A stretch of DNA of 64,000 nt from assembly GCF_000005505.3 (NCBI RefSeq), contig NC_016134.3:20908584-20972583 (forward strand), in the 5' to 3' direction. Numbering within the stretch: position 1 is the stretch's first letter; every line of letters starts with the position of its first letter. Positions 8,060 to 21,749 of this stretch are shown here, piece after piece. The position numbers and the translations under genes were made by a program. The notes beneath the pieces are model-generated. The model ran no database searches, was not told the DNA's origin, and worked only from the letters and a program-made list of their open reading frames with translations. This DNA comes from Brachypodium distachyon. Taxonomy: Eukaryota; Streptophyta; Magnoliopsida; Poales; Poaceae.

Positions 8060-11000
8060 CTTGAGCTAGCTCCCGCCACCTTGCTGCCACCTCCATGGTT
8101 TGCTGTCCAACGCTGATCCTTGAGGTGCAAGCTAGGTCCTTCATTCCTAAAACACATAAAAGAACCCATCTTAGGCAGCAGCATATTCTCACTAATATTA
8201 TATGAAGTACCGAGGAACGAAAGTACCTGATAATTTAGTTGTCGTGCACGAGCTCTAGTAATTGGTCCGTGTATCTCCGGTACTTGAGGTGTATGTGCTG
8301 TAGGGGCTGTGGTTGTATCATTAGTTGGGATGTCCTCATCATCCTCCCCTTCTTGAATCGAAGTCGTCCTCGACGGTAGTTCATCTTCTTCTCCCAAATA
8401 AGGCTTCAAATCTGCAATATTAAACGTGGGACTAACCCCAAAATCTGCAGGTAGCTCAAGTTTATATGCATTATCATTAATTTTTGCTAACACCTTAAAG
8501 GGACCATCAGCTCGTGGCATTAACTTAGACTTGCGCAAATCAGGGAAACGATCTTTGCGCAAATGCAACCAAACAAGATCTCCAGGTTCAAACACAATTT
8601 GTTTTCTGCCCCTATCTCCCGCAAGTTTATACTTAGAATTCATGCGCTCAATGTTCTCTTTAGTCGTCTCATGCATTTTTATTATAAGTTCAGCACGTTC
8701 CTTAGCATCAAAGTTAACTTTTTCAGAAGTTGGCAAAGGTAACAAATCAATTGGTGCACGAGGCATAAAACCATAAACAATTTCAAAAGGGCACAATTTT
8801 GTGGTTGAATGCAGTGAACGATTATAAGCAAATTCAATATGAGGTAAACATTCTTCCCACATTTTCAAGTTCTTCTTTAAAACAGCCCTAAGCATAGTAG
8901 ATAATGTTCTATTAACAACTTCAGTTTGTCCATCTGTTTGGGGATGACATGTAGTACTAAAAAGCAGTTTAGTCCCCAACTTAGCCCATAAACATCTCCA
9001 AAAGTGGCTAAGAAATTTTGTGTCACGATCTGAAACTATAGTATTGGGCACACCATGCAAGCGAACAATTTCACGAAAGAATAAATCAGCAACATTTGTA
9101 GCATCATCGCTCTTATGACAAGGTATAAAATGTGCCATCTTAGAAAATCTATCAACAACAACAAATATGCTATCCCTCCCCTTCTTAGTTCGAGGCAATC
9201 CCAAAACAAAATCCATTGATATATCTTCCCAAGGAACATTAGGAACAGGGAGAGGCATATATAAACCATGAGGATTGAGTCGTGACTTAGCTTTTTGACA
9301 TGTAGTGCAGCGAGCGATAAATCTCTCAACATCCCGTCTCATCCGAGGCCAAAAGAAATGATCAGCGAGCACATCTTCGGTCTTCTTCATGCCGAAGTGA
9401 CCCATCAACCCTCCTCCATGTGCCTCCTGTAACAACAAAAGACGAACGGAGCTATCTGGGATGCATAGCTTGTTAGCACGGAACACAAATCCATCATTAA
9501 TGACGAACTTGTTCCATGTTCTGCCCTCTTTACAATGCTGCAAAACATCCTTAAAATCTGCATCATGTTCATATTGTTCTTTTATAGTCTCCAATCCAAA
9601 TATCCGAAAATCAAGCTGAGATAACAAGGTATAACGACGTGATAACGCATCAGCAATAACATTATCTTTACCCTTCTTATGTTTAATAACATACGGAAAA
9701 GACTCAATAAATTCAACCCATTTAGCATGACGACGGTTCAGCTTTGCTTGACTACGAATATGCTTCAAAGATTCATGATCAGAATGTATAACAAATTCTT
9801 TGGGCCATAAATAATGTTGCCATGTTTCTAAAGTCCGAACGAGAGCATATAATTCCTTATCATAAGTAGAATAATTCAGACTAGGCCCACTAAATTTTTC
9901 ACTAAAGTATGCAACAGGTTTTCCGTCTTGTAACAACACACCTCCTAAACCGATTCCACTAGCATCACACTCCAACTCAAAAGTCTTATTAAAATCAGGA
10001 AGTTGGAGTAAAGGAGCATGTGTCAACTTATCTTTCAATATGAGAAAAGCTTCTTCTTGTGCAGCGCCCCATACATATGGAACGTCCTTCTTTGTGAGCT
10101 CATTAAGCGGTGCAGCAAGGGTGCTGAAATCCTTTACAAAGCGGCGATAAAACCCAGCGAGTCCAAGAAAGCTCCTCACTTGGGTGACCGTTGTTGGAGT
10201 TGGCCAGCTTTGAATAGCGTCGATCTTGGCCTTATCAACTTCTATGCCCTGTGGAGTGACAACATAGCCAAGAAACGAAACTCGATCGGTGCAAAAGGTG
10301 CACTTCTCAAGGTTACCAAACAAACGTGCATCTCTCAAAGCATCAAAAACAGCACGTAAATGATTCAAGTGGTCTTCTAAAGAGCTGCTGTAAATCAATA
10401 TATCATCAAAATAAACCACCACAAATCGTCCTATGAAAGCACGTAAAACTTCGTTCATTAACCGCATGAAAGTGCTAGGTGCGTTAGTAAGACCGAAAGG
10501 CATGACTAACCACTCATATAGTCCAAACTTAGTTTTAAATGCTGTTTTCCATTCATCGCCTAATTTCATTCGAATTTGGTGGTAACCACTACGTAAATCA
10601 ACTTTAGAGAACACGGTAGAGCCACTTAATTCATCTAACATATCATCAAGTCTAGGAATTGGGTGACGATAGCGAATAGTAATGTTATTAATAGCTCTAC
10701 AATCTACACACATACGCCAAGAACCATCTTTCTTTGGTACCAAAATAACAGGAACAGCACAAGGACTAAGGGATTCACGAATATAACCTTTGTCGAGCAA
10801 TTCTTGAACTTGTCGTTGAATCTCCTTCGTCTCCTCTGGATTGGTACGGTAGGGCGCACGGTTGGGCAGCGAAGCACCAGGAATTAAATCAATTTGATGT
10901 TCAATCCCTCGAATAGGTGGTAATCCTGGTGGTACGTCTTGTGGAAAGATGTCGGAATACTCCTGCAAAACGTGAGTAACAGCAGGGGGCAAAGAGGGAG

Positions 11001-13140
11001 GCATATCCTCAAATGAAAACAAAGCCTCTTTGCAAATGAATGCATAGCAAACAGAATTATTCGTATCTAACTCAGAAATATCGGATTTACTTGCAAGCAA
11101 GCATGCACCTTTCAATTTAATTTCATTAACATGTTTCGGTTCAGATTTGCGAGTAGACGCTTGGTGCTTAAATTCTTTAGCGACATTATGGTTCTCACTC
11201 TTATTCTTCTCTTTGCTCTTTGCTCTACTAGCTCTAGCAAGATCATCTTTCACAATTTGTTCAGGAGTCATAGGTTTCAAACCAATTTTCTTACCAGCAT
11301 GCATAAAAGAATAATGATTAGTTCTACCATGATGAATAGAATCTCTATCATATTGCCATGGACGACCGAGTAACATAGAACATGCTTGCATAGGTACCAC
11401 ATCACAATCCACAAAATCAGAATATGTACCAATAGTAAAGTGTGCACGGACTGTTCTAGTTACCTTGAGCTTACCGCTGTTGTTAAACCATTGAATGTAG
11501 TAAGGGTGGGGGTGCGGCCTGGTGGTAAGAACAAGTTTTTCCACCATCTCCGTGCTGGCCAAATTATTGCAACTTCCCCCATCTATGATGATACGAACAG
11601 CGCGCTCCTTGATGACCCCTTTTGTTTGGAACAAGTTATGCCGTTGATTTTGTTCGGCGTGGCTCATTTGGACGCTCAAGGTGCGTTGTGCAATCAAACT
11701 CAAGTACTGATCAGCGGCTTCAGCTCCCATTAACTCCTCGTCATGGTGGGCAGCGGGGTCTTCTTGCTCTTCCTCGGCAATGAGAGCATAGGTAGCTTCG
11801 TCAAAATCACTGGCTGAATCATATACTCCGTCTTCACGTATGATCATAACGCGTTTGGTTGGACAGTCCCGCTGAAAATGCCCGTATCCTTTGCACCTAC
11901 GACATTGGTTATCTCCGGTCCGTCCGGTGGAAGCAACGGACGCTGCTGAACTTTGTGCAGAGGCAGCGGGTGTATTTCTTGTTGCTGCTGGTCCAACCTT
12001 TGCGGATGTAGGTGTAGAGGTACTTTGCTTGTTGGTGGAAGTAGTCGGAACAGCCGGACGTGTAGGGGGTGCAGCTGGGCGTGTGGAAGGGGCAGCGGGG
12101 CTGCGTGCTGCCCATGAGGAAGTACGACCTGCAGAAAAGTTAGTCCGCGCGTTCGCGTGTCGTCCCTGCACTTCCCTTTCAGCTTTGCAAGCAATGTGAA
12201 ACAATCGATTGATAGAATTATACTCCTTATAATCAACAATGTCAGCAATTTCACGATTTAAACCACCAAAGAATCTAGCCATAGCAGCTTCCTCATTCTC
12301 AACTAAACCACAACGTAACATGTTCTTTTGCATTTCTTGATAATAATCTTGGACAGAATTACTACCTTGCCTTAATTGTTGTAGTTTCTTTAACAAGTCA
12401 CGCGAATAGTATGAAGGAACATATCTAGCACGCATAATTCTTTTCAAATCATCCCATGTTGGTGGTATAGCATTAGGATGTGCAATACAATACTCATGCC
12501 ACCAAACAGAAGCAAAATCAGTAAACTCACTAGTAGCAGCCCTAACCCTCTTATTAGCAGGGAAATCATGGAAAGTAAATTTTTGACTCAATTCTAATTC
12601 CCATGTAAGGTAAGCATCAAGGTCATATTTTCCATCAAAAGGAGGAACCTTAAGTTTAATAGAATGCAGCAAGTCATGTTCCTCTCTGTGAGGTCGTGTC
12701 GGTCCCATACCTCGGCGGTTGAAACGAGTTCGGCGATGATCACGGTCGTTGTGATGGTTTACGGCCCCGTCGTGTTCCGTATCCGCGGAGTAGTCGTCGT
12801 CGTTCTCCTCAACCTCGCTTGCGAAGGTACCGTTATTAGCGGTCCGCTGGTTGTGTGTATTGTTTCCTCCCGGTGTAGCGATGGTCGTTGCAGCAATTGC
12901 CGCCAGTTGCGTCGTGATTTCTGCCAGAGAAGTACTAATGGTAGCAACAGAATTCTGTAAAGATGTTAGCTTGGTATTTGTTTCAATGTGCGCGCTCTCC
13001 AAGGTTCCAAGTCTCTCATTCGCAACCCGAACGTCCTCATCCAGCTCCTCGTTACGGAGCCTAAGCTTGCGATCAAAATGTGAAATAATGCCCTTTGTGC
13101 GTGGAGAGTGGCCTTGTAAATCATCGTCAGAACCTGCCAT
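8029..13140 (-). CDS. Intact Gag-Pol polyprotein of a CRM-like Ty3/Gypsy element
   Basis: This is a single 1703-codon frame, starting [12 protein letters not shown]. Domains in order: a coiled-coil-like N-terminus (~25-100); Gag (~165-320; WWHEY, DYYQEM); CCHC knuckle [14 protein letters not shown] (~412-425); protease with [12 protein letters not shown] (~517-528; D-G-G rather than D-T/S-G); reverse transcriptase with [13 protein letters not shown] (catalytic YFDD, ~907); RNase H ([11 protein letters not shown], ~1056; [10 protein letters not shown]); integrase with H-H-C-C zinc module (~1240-1285) and D,D,E residues in MDFVLGLP (~1308), SDRDTKF (~1370) and [11 protein letters not shown] (~1406); [13 protein letters not shown]-type motif; and C-terminal [12 protein letters not shown] (~1624). 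A typical chromodomain is not seen. The encoded enzymes could act in trans on the neighbouring Gag-only family, which shares R-U5 and leader (inference). ORFs on the opposite strand in this span are shadows. Confidence 0.93.
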   Translation of the reverse strand: MAGSDDDLQGHSPRTKGIISHFDRKLRLRNEELDEDVRVANERLGTLESAHIETNTKLTSLQNSVATISTSLAEITTQLAAIAATTIATPGGNNTHNQRTANNGTFASEVEENDDDYSADTEHDGAVNHHNDRDHRRTRFNRRGMGPTRPHREEHDLLHSIKLKVPPFDGKYDLDAYLTWELELSQKFTFHDFPANKRVRAATSEFTDFASVWWHEYCIAHPNAIPPTWDDLKRIMRARYVPSYYSRDLLKKLQQLRQGSNSVQDYYQEMQKNMLRCGLVENEEAAMARFFGGLNREIADIVDYKEYNSINRLFHIACKAEREVQGRHANARTNFSAGRTSSWAARSPAAPSTRPAAPPTRPAVPTTSTNKQSTSTPTSAKVGPAATRNTPAASAQSSAASVASTGRTGDNQCRRCKGYGHFQRDCPTKRVMIIREDGVYDSASDFDEATYALIAEEEQEDPAAHHDEELMGAEAADQYLSLIAQRTLSVQMSHAEQNQRHNLFQTKGVIKERAVRIIIDGGSCNNLASTEMVEKLVLTTRPHPHPYYIQWFNNSGKLKVTRTVRAHFTIGTYSDFVDCDVVPMQACSMLLGRPWQYDRDSIHHGRTNHYSFMHAGKKIGLKPMTPEQIVKDDLARASRAKSKEKNKSENHNVAKEFKHQASTRKSEPKHVNEIKLKGACLLASKSDISELDTNNSVCYAFICKEALFSFEDMPPSLPPAVTHVLQEYSDIFPQDVPPGLPPIRGIEHQIDLIPGASLPNRAPYRTNPEETKEIQRQVQELLDKGYIRESLSPCAVPVILVPKKDGSWRMCVDCRAINNITIRYRHPIPRLDDMLDELSGSTVFSKVDLRSGYHQIRMKLGDEWKTAFKTKFGLYEWLVMPFGLTNAPSTFMRLMNEVLRAFIGRFVVVYFDDILIYSSSLEDHLNHLRAVFDALRDARLFGNLEKCTFCTDRVSFLGYVVTPQGIEVDKAKIDAIQSWPTPTTVTQVRSFLGLAGFYRRFVKDFSTLAAPLNELTKKDVPYVWGAAQEEAFLILKDKLTHAPLLQLPDFNKTFELECDASGIGLGGVLLQDGKPVAYFSEKFSGPSLNYSTYDKELYALVRTLETWQHYLWPKEFVIHSDHESLKHIRSQAKLNRRHAKWVEFIESFPYVIKHKKGKDNVIADALSRRYTLLSQLDFRIFGLETIKEQYEHDADFKDVLQHCKEGRTWNKFVINDGFVFRANKLCIPDSSVRLLLLQEAHGGGLMGHFGMKKTEDVLADHFFWPRMRRDVERFIARCTTCQKAKSRLNPHGLYMPLPVPNVPWEDISMDFVLGLPRTKKGRDSIFVVVDRFSKMAHFIPCHKSDDATNVADLFFREIVRLHGVPNTIVSDRDTKFLSHFWRCLWAKLGTKLLFSTTCHPQTDGQTEVVNRTLSTMLRAVLKKNLKMWEECLPHIEFAYNRSLHSTTKLCPFEIVYGFMPRAPIDLLPLPTSEKVNFDAKERAELIIKMHETTKENIERMNSKYKLAGDRGRKQIVFEPGDLVWLHLRKDRFPDLRKSKLMPRADGPFKVLAKINDNAYKLELPADFGVSPTFNIADLKPYLGEEDELPSRTTSIQEGEDDEDIPTNDTTTAPTAHTPQVPEIHGPITRARARQLNYQVLSFLGTSYNISENMLLPKMGSFMCFRNEGPSLHLKDQRWTANHGGGSKVAGASSSDDFRTLKPP

Positions 13141-14090
13141 CGTTAGGAGAAAACAAGAAACAAATCACAAGGAAAAGTCCCTATGCACTACTAGGATGTG
13201 GGGTTCCAAAGATCACTCCACTCAACTTTTAATCAAGTTCTTACTCCTTCTTACCCAGCAAACAGGAAGGTGATGGCCAGCGGCGAGAACAAGCCCTCCG
13301 AAGATTAGTGTATCAATGCCTCGAGGCAAACCAACCTAGGTGTAGAATCTATGGAGCTTGGAGGCTTATGTGAGTAGCAAGGAAAAACGAATAATCAAAT
13401 CAGCAATGCAAAGTTGAAAATATGCTCAAAAATGCTAGTCCTAGTTGCTGGAGTTGACAAGAACGAATTACAGAAATTAACTAAGCCTAGATACTGAAAA
13501 AGGTAGAAAGGAAAGATCAAATGAAAGGTAAAACAAGTAAATCTCTGGGGAATATTTTTTTTCTCTTTTTTTTTTCTTTGTTTTTTTGGCCTTCTGTTTG
13601 GCTTCTTATTCTTTTCTATTTTTTTTTTTTTATCCCCAGAAACTCACGCAAAAGAAGTTAAGACCGGAAAGCTGCACGTTGGTCTGTAGGAGAATAGCAA
13701 AGGCTGTAGTAAGAAAAACTCAGAAAAATATGAGAAAATATGGGTTAGAAGCGTATCAAAACAAGCTTTCCAACAAGTGCAAGATCACTCGAAACGGAGG
13801 TCGGACGGTGGAGAAAAACTGAGATATACTGCGCTGCCCCGGTGCCGTAAAACGGGTGCAGAAACTTTGGAGCTCGAAAAGTCCACCTTAAAGGCCGAAT
13901 TTTAGGGTCAAAGTGCAGGGCAACGCCCTGGATATTTCCTGATGCGCTTCGTCGTGGGCTTTCCAAAAAGTTCAAGAACATCCAAATCCGAGTTGGTATG
14001 CAAAAGATACGTCCGTTTTACTGAACACGGGTCAAACCCACCCGAAACTAAAATTCTACTCGGACTCGGGTCCGAAACTGACTCGAACTC
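13141..14090 (-). other. 5' leader of the autonomous element, truncated by satellite
   Basis: On the minus strand this matches the non-autonomous leaders (the CCTAGGTTGGTTTG region, the C/T and A/G tracts, and the GGACCCGAGTCCGAGTAG block). Homology stops at ~14090 after ACTCGAACTC; the next base is satellite. The short phrase ACTCGGGTCCG occurs on both sides of the junction, consistent with a microhomology join. Confidence 0.75.
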
Positions 14091-15049
14091 GGGTCCGTTT
14101 GGCGTTATAAGATCAGCACACCAAAGAAAGCAACTCACCGAAGCGAAACAAGATTAGACCGCTTGTACGGACTCGCTAAGCATGGTCCCTCACTAGGACG
14201 GACAATCCGGACAAATCGGAGTCGGTGCTACAGTTTGATCCGTAACGTGTCCATTTGAGGTACTAGAATGACCACACCAAACAAACCTACTCATCGAAGC
14301 AAAACACGACTAGATCGCTTGAAGGGACTCGCTAGGCGTGGTCCCTCACTAGGACGGACAATCCGGCCAAATCGGAGTCGGTGCTAAACCTTGATCCGTA
14401 ACGTGTCCATCTGAGGTACTAGGATGAGCACACCTAACAAACCTACTCATCGAAGCGAAACAAGACTAGACCGCTTGAAGGGACTCGCTAGGCGTGGTCC
14501 CTCACTAGGACGGACAATCCGGCCAAATCAAAGTCGGTGCTAAACCTTGATCCGTAACGTGTCCATCTGAGGTACTAGGATGAGCACTCCTAACAAACCT
14601 ACTCATCGAAGCGAAACACGACTAGACCGCTTGAAGGGACTCGCTAGGCGTGGTCCCTCACTAGGACAGACAATCCGGCCAAATCGGAGTCGGTGCTAAA
14701 CCTTGATCCGTAACGTGTCCATCTGAGGTACTAGGATGAGCACACCTAACAAACCTACTCATCGAAGCGAAACAAGACTAGACCGCTTGAAGGGACTCGC
14801 TAGGCGTGGTCCCTCACTACGACGGACAATCCGGCCAAATCGGAGTCGGTGCTAAACTTTGATCCGGAACCTGTCGATTCGAGGTAGTAGGATGAGCACA
14901 CCAAACAAAGCAACTCATCGAAGCGAAACAAGACTAGACTGCTTGTACGGACTCGCTAGGCATGGTCCCTCACTAGGACGGACCATCCGGCCAAATCGGA
15001 GTCGGTGCTAAACTTTGATCCGTCACGTGTCCATTTGAGGTACTAGGAT

Positions 15050-17388
15050 GAGCACACCAAACAAAGCTACTCATCGTAGCAAAACAAGACTTGAACGCTT
15101 GTACGGACTCGCTAGGTATGGTCCCTCACTAGGACGGACAGTCCGGCCAAATCGGAGTCGGTGCTAAACATTGATCCGTAACGTGTCCATTTGAGGTACA
15201 AGGATTTGCACACCAAACAAAGCTACTCATCGAAGGGAAACAAGACAAGACCGCTTGTACGGACTCGGTAGGCATGCTCCCTCACTAGGACGGACCATCC
15301 GGCCAAATCAGAGTCGGTGCTAAACTTTGATCCGTAACGTGTCCATTTGGGGTACTAGGATGAGCACACCAAACAAAGCTACTCACCGAAGCGAAACAAG
15401 ACTAGACCGCTTGTACGGACTCGCTCGGCATGGTCCCTCACTAGGACGGACAATCCGGCCAAATCGGAGTCGGTGCTAAAAGTTGATCCGTAACGTGTCC
15501 ATTTGAGGTACTAGGATGAGCGCACCAAACAAAGCTAGTCATGAAAGAGAAACAAGACTAGACCACTTGTAGGTACTCGCTAGGCATGGTCCCTCACTAG
15601 GACGGACAATCCGGCCAAATCGGAGTCGGTGCTAAAAGTTGATCCGTAACGTGTCCATTTGAGGTACTAGGATGAGCCCACCAAACAAAGCTAGTCATGA
15701 AAGAGAAACAAGACTAGACCACTTGTAGGTACTCGCTAGGCATGGTCCCTCACTTGGACGGACAATCCGGCAAAATCTGAGTCCGGTCTAAACTTTGATC
15801 CGGAACGGGTACGTTTAGCGTTATAAGATGAGCACACCAAAGAAAGCTACTCATCGAAGCGAAACACGACTAGACCGCATGTACGGACTCGCTAGGCATG
15901 GTCCCTCACTAGGATGGACAATCCGGCCAAATCGGAGTCGGTGCTAAACTTTGATCCGTAACGTGTCCGTTTGAGGTACTAGGATGAGCACACCTAACAA
16001 AGCTACTCATCAAAGCGAAACAAGACTAGACACCTTGTACGGACTCGGTAGGCATGGTCCCTCACTAGGTCAGACAATCCGGCCAAATCGGAGTTGGTGC
16101 TAAAATTTGATCCGTGACGTGTCCCTTTGAGGTACTAGGATGAGCACACCAAACAAAGCTAGTCATGAAAGAGAAATAAGACTAGACCAGTTGTAGGGAC
16201 TCGCTAGGCATGGTCCCTCGCTAGGACGGACAATCCGGCAAAATCTGAGTCGGTGCTAAACTTTGATCCGGAACGGGTACGTTTAGCGTTATAAGATGGG
16301 CACACCAAAGAAAGCTACTCATCGAAGCGAAACACGACTAGACCGCTTGTACGGACTCGCTCGGCATGGTCCCTCACTAGGACGGACAATCCGGCCAAAT
16401 CGGAGTCGGTGCTAAAAGTTGATCCGTAACGTGTCCATTTGAGGTACTAGGATGAGCACACCAAACAAAGCTAGTCATGAAAGAGAAACAAGACTAGACC
16501 ACTGGTAGGTACTCGGTAGGCATGGTCCCTCACTAGGACGGACAATCCGGCCAAATCGGAGTCGGTGCTAAACTTTGATCCGGAACGTGTCCGTTTGAGG
16601 TACTAGGATGAGCACACCAAACAAAGCTACTCATCAAAGCGAAACAAGACTAGACACCTTGTACGGACTCGGTAGGTATGGTCCCTCACTTGGTCAGACA
16701 ATCCGGCCAAATCGGAGTTGGTGCTAAAATTTGATCCGTAACGTGTCCATGTGAGGTAGTAGGATGAGCACACCAAACAAAGCTACTCATCAAAGAGAAA
16801 CAAGTCTAGACCACATCTAGGGACTCGCTAGGCATGGTCCCTCACTAGGACGGACAATCCGGCCAAATCGGAGTCGGTGCTAAACTTTGATCCGGAACGG
16901 GTCCATTTGAGGTACTAGGATGAGCGCACCAAAGAAAGCAACTCACCGAAGCGAAACAAGATTAGACCGCTTGTATGGACTCGCTATGCATGGTCCCTCA
17001 CTAGGACGGACCATCCGGCCAAATCGGAGTCGGTGCTAAACTTTGATCCGTAACGTCTCCATTTGAGGTACTAGGATGAGCACACCAAACAAAGCTACTC
17101 ACCGAAGCGAAACAAGACTAGACCGCTTGTACGGACTCGCTCGGCATGGTCCCTCACGAGGACGGACAATCCGGCAAAATCGGAGTCGGTGCTAAACTTT
17201 GATCCGGACCGTGTCCATTTGAGGTACTAAGATGAGCGCACCAAACAAAGCTACTCATTGAAGCGAAAAACAACTAGACCGCTTGTACGGACTCGCTAGG
17301 CATGGTCCCTCACTAGGACGGAAATCCGGCAAAATAGGAGTCGGTGCTAAACTTTGATCCGGAATAAGTCCGTGTGGCGTTATAAGAT
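15050..17388 (+). repeat. Higher-order repeat unit, copy 1 (15 monomers)
   Basis: The diagnostic CATCGTAGCAAAACAAG at 15072 recurs at 17411 and 19750, offset 2339 bp each time (15 x 156 minus 1). All intervening monomer variants recur in order. By eye copy 1 and copy 2 differ at fewer than about ten positions (for example near 15914, 16515, 16686, 16976 and 17047). Confidence 0.9.
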
Positions 17389-19727
17389 CAGCACACCAAA
17401 CAAAGCTACTCATCGTAGCAAAACAAGACTTGAACGCTTGTACGGACTCGCTAGGTATGGTCCCTCACTAGGACGGACAGTCCGGCCAAATCGGAGTCGG
17501 TGCTAAACATTGATCCGTAACGTGTCCATTTGAGGTACAAGGATTTGCACACCAAACAAAGCTACTCATCGAAGGGAAACAAGACAAGACCGCTTGTACG
17601 GACTCGGTAGGCATGCTCCCTCACTAGGACGGACCATCCGGCCAAATCAGAGTCGGTGCTAAACTTTGATCCGTAACGTGTCCATTTGGGGTACTAGGAT
17701 GAGCACACCAAACAAAGCTACTCACCGAAGCGAAACAAGACTAGACCGCTTGTACGGACTCGCTCGGCATGGTCCCTCACTAGGACGGACAATCCGGCCA
17801 AATCGGAGTCGGTGCTAAAAGTTGATCCGTAACGTGTCCATTTGAGGTACTAGGATGAGCGCACCAAACAAAGCTAGTCATGAAAGAGAAACAAGACTAG
17901 ACCACTTGTAGGTACTCGCTAGGCATGGTCCCTCACTAGGACGGACAATCCGGCCAAATCGGAGTCGGTGCTAAAAGTTGATCCGTAACGTGTCCATTTG
18001 AGGTACTAGGATGAGCCCACCAAACAAAGCTAGTCATGAAAGAGAAACAAGACTAGACCACTTGTAGGTACTCGCTAGGCATGGTCCCTCACTTGGACGG
18101 ACAATCCGGCAAAATCTGAGTCCGGTCTAAACTTTGATCCGGAACGGGTACGTTTAGCGTTATAAGATGAGCACACCAAAGAAAGCTACTCATCGAAGCG
18201 AAACACGACTAGACCGCATGTACGGACTCGCTAGGCATGGTCCCTCACTAGGACGGACAATCCGGCCAAATCGGAGTCGGTGCTAAACTTTGATCCGTAA
18301 CGTGTCCGTTTGAGGTACTAGGATGAGCACACCTAACAAAGCTACTCATCAAAGCGAAACAAGACTAGACACCTTGTACGGACTCGGTAGGCATGGTCCC
18401 TCACTAGGTCAGACAATCCGGCCAAATCGGAGTTGGTGCTAAAATTTGATCCGTGACGTGTCCCTTTGAGGTACTAGGATGAGCACACCAAACAAAGCTA
18501 GTCATGAAAGAGAAATAAGACTAGACCAGTTGTAGGGACTCGCTAGGCATGGTCCCTCGCTAGGACGGACAATCCGGCAAAATCTGAGTCGGTGCTAAAC
18601 TTTGATCCGGAACGGGTACGTTTAGCGTTATAAGATGGGCACACCAAAGAAAGCTACTCATCGAAGCGAAACACGACTAGACCGCTTGTACGGACTCGCT
18701 CGGCATGGTCCCTCACTAGGACGGACAATCCGGCCAAATCGGAATCGGTGCTAAAAGTTGATCCGTAACGTGTCCATTTGAGGTACTAGGATGAGCACAC
18801 CAAACAAAGCTAGTCATGAAAGAGAAACAAGACTAGACCACTGGTAGGTACTCGCTAGGCATGGTCCCTCACTAGGACGGACAATCCGGCCAAATCGGAG
18901 TCGGTGCTAAACTTTGATCCGGAACGTGTCCGTTTGAGGTACTAGGATGAGCACACCAAACAAAGCTACTCATCAAAGCGAAACAAGACTAGACACCTTG
19001 TACGGACTCGGTAGGCATGGTCCCTCACTTGGTCAGACAATCCGGCCAAATCGGAGTCGGTGCTAAAATTTGATCCGTAACGTGTCCATGTGAGGTAGTA
19101 GGATGAGCACACCAAACAAAGCTACTCATCAAAGAGAAACAAGTCTAGACCACATCTAGGGACTCGCTAGGCATGGTCCCTCACTAGGACGGACAATCCG
19201 GCCAAATCGGAGTCGGTGCTAAACTTTGATCCGGAACGGGTCCATTTGAGGTACTAGGATGAGCGCACCAAAGAAAGCAACTCACCGAAGCGAAACAAGA
19301 TTAGACCGCTTGTACGGACTCGCTATGCATGGTCCCTCACTAGGACGGACCATCCGGCCAAATCGGAGTCGGTGCTAAACTTTGATCCGCAACGTGTCCA
19401 TTTGAGGTACTAGGATGAGCACACCAAACAAAGCTACTCACCGAAGCGAAACAAGACTAGACCGCTTGTACGGACTCGCTCGGCATGGTCCCTCACGAGG
19501 ACGGACAATCCGGCAAAATCGGAGTCGGTGCTAAACTTTGATCCGGACCGTGTCCATTTGAGGTACTAAGATGAGCGCACCAAACAAAGCTACTCATTGA
19601 AGCGAAAAACAACTAGACCGCTTGTACGGACTCGCTAGGCATGGTCCCTCACTAGGACGGAAATCCGGCAAAATAGGAGTCGGTGCTAAACTTTGATCCG
19701 GAATAAGTCCGTGTGGCGTTATAAGAT
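17389..19727 (+). repeat. Higher-order repeat unit, copy 2 (15 monomers)
   Basis: This is a direct tandem copy of 15050-17388. A third copy begins at about 19728 but is only recognisable to about 19870, where the monomers change (ACTAGGATTAGC instead of ACAAGGATTTGC). The copy-1 left boundary is set by the switch from the GCGTTATAAGATC form to GAGGTACTAGGATG. Confidence 0.88.
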
Positions 19728-21749
19728 CAGCACACCAAACAAAGCTACTCATCGTAGCAAAACAAGACTTGAACGCTTGTACGGACTCGCTAGGTATGGT
19801 CCCTCACTAGGACGGACAGTCCGGCCAAATCGGAGTCGGTGCTAAACATTGATCCGTAACGTGTCCATTTGAGGTACTAGGATTAGCACACCAAACAAAG
19901 CTACTCATCGAAGGGAAATAAGACAAGACCGCTTGTACGGACTCGGTAGGCATGGTCCCTCACTAGGACGGACATTCCGGCCAAATCGGAGTCGGTGCTA
20001 CACTTTGATCTGTAACGTGTCCATTTGAGGTACTAGGATGAGCACACCAAACAAAGCTACTCATCGAAGCGAAACAAGACTAGACCGCTTGTACGGACTC
20101 GGTAGGCATGGTCCCTCACTAGGACGGACACTCCAGCCAAATCGGAGTCGGTGCTAAAATTTTATCCGTAACGTGTCCATTTGAGGTACTAGGATGAGCA
20201 CACCAAACAAAGCTAGTCATGAAAGCGAAACAAGACTACGCATGGTCCCTCACTAGGACTTACAATCCGGCCAAATCGGAGTCGGTGCTAAACTTTGATC
20301 CGGAACGGGTCCGTTTAGCGTTATAAGATGAGCACACCAAAGAAATCTACTCCTCGAAGCGCAACACGACTAGACCGCTTGTACGGACTCACTAGGCATG
20401 GTCCCTCACTAGGACGGACCATCCGGCCAAATCAGAGTCGGTGCTAAAATTTTATCCGTAACGTGTCCATTTGAGGTACTAGGATGAGCACACCAAACAA
20501 AGCTACTCATCAAAGAGAAACAAGACTAGACCACTTGTAGGGACTCGCTAGGCATGGTCTCTCACTAGGACGGACAATCCGGGCAAATCGGAGGCGGTGC
20601 TAAACTTTGATCCGTAACATGTCCATTTGAGGTACTAGGATGAGCACACCAAACAAAGCTACTCATCGAAGGGACACAAGACTAGACTGCTTATACGGAC
20701 TCGGTAGGCATGGTCCCTCACTAGGACGGACAATCCGGGCAAATCGGAGTCGGTGCTAAACTTTGATTCGTAACCTGTCCCTTTTAGGTACTAGGATGAG
20801 CACGCCAAACAAAGCTACTCATCGAAGCGACACAGGACTAGACCGCTTGTACGGAGTCGCCAGGCATGGTCCCTCACTAGGACGGACAATCCGGCCAAAT
20901 CGGAGTCGGTGCTAAACTTTGATCCGGAACGGGTCCTTTTAGCGTTATAAGATGAGCACACCAAAGAAAGGTACTCATCGAAGTGAAACACGACTAGACC
21001 GCTTGTACGGACTCGCTAGGCATTGTCCCTCACTAGGACATATAATCCAGCCAAATCGGAGTCGGTGCTAAACTTTGATCCGTAACGTGTACATTTGAGG
21101 TACTAGGATGAGCACACCAAACAAAGCTACTCATAAAAGAGAAACAAGACTAGACCACTTGTAGGGACTCGCTAGGCATGGTCCCTCACTAGGACGGACA
21201 ATTCGGCCAAATCGGAGTCGTTGCTAGGCTTCGATCCGGAACGTGTCCCTTTGAGGTACTAGGATGAGCACACCAAACAAAGCTACTCATCGAAGCGACA
21301 CAAGACTAGATCGCTTGTACGGAGTCGCCAGGCATGGTCCCTCACTAGGACGGACAATTCGGCCAAATCGGAGTCGGTGCTAAACTTTGATCCGGAACGT
21401 GTCCATTTGAGGTACTAGGATGTGCACACCAAACAAAGCTACTCATCGAAGCGAAACAAGACTAGACCGCTTGTACGCACTCGGTAGGCATGGTCCCTCA
21501 CTAGGACGGACAATCCGGCCAAATCGGAGTCCGTGCTAAACTTTGATCCGTAACGTGTCCATTTGAGCTACTAGGATGAGCACACCAAACAAAGCTACGC
21601 ATCAAAGAGAAACAAGACTAGACCACTTGTAGGGACTTGTTAGGCATGGGCCCTCACTACGATGAACAATCTGGCCAAATCGGTGCTAAACTTTGTTCCG
21701 GAACGTGTCCATTTGATGTACTAGGATGAGCACACCAAACAGAGGATGT

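Larger units (their letters stand above)
7386..14090 (-). mobile_element. Autonomous CRM-like Ty3/Gypsy chromovirus, 5'-truncated
   Basis: In minus orientation it comprises a leader (14090-13141), an intact gag-pol ORF (13140-8029) and a 3' LTR (8059-7386). The 3' LTR ends inside the gag-like ORF of the older plus-strand copy. The 5' LTR, PBS and the first ~0.5 kb or more of leader are absent; at 14090/14091 the leader joins satellite array 1. The element can therefore no longer complete a normal replication cycle, although its coding capacity is intact. The C-terminal [12 protein letters not shown] motif and the ORF reaching into the LTR resemble the CR motif of CRM-clade centromeric retrotransposons. 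This assignment is from memory of the family, not from a search. Confidence 0.8.
14091..21742 (+). repeat. Satellite array 1 (~156 bp period, about 49 monomers)
   Basis: The landmark GTCCCTCACT recurs at 14185, 14341, 14497 and 14653, exactly 156 bp apart, and continues to ~21740. Each monomer carries GATCCG-AACG, a GATGAGCACACC block, GAAGCGAAACAAGACTAGACC, the GTCCCTCACTAGGACGGAC block and CAAATCGGAGTCGGTGCTAAA. A segment of about 25 bp occurs in two alternative forms (GAGGTACTAGG or GCGTTATAAG). No CENP-B-box-like motif was recognised. The period equals that of known grass centromere satellites, but I could not match the sequence to a named family. No genes lie here. Confidence 0.95.

Noticed and set aside
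10018..10359. Plus-strand ORFs inside the autonomous gag-pol (also 11386-11733, 11891-12199, 12851-13273)
   Set aside because: They are antisense shadows of a clearly supported polyprotein.
14091..21742. CRISPR-like or rDNA-spacer repeats
   Set aside because: The monomers are contiguous ~156 bp satellites without unique spacers, and the setting is a plant nuclear genome. No rRNA sequence was recognised nearby.
14091..21742. Identity with rice CentO or maize CentC
   Set aside because: Only the period matches; I saw no sequence match to what I recall of those satellites. Brachypodium CentBd could not be tested without a reference.
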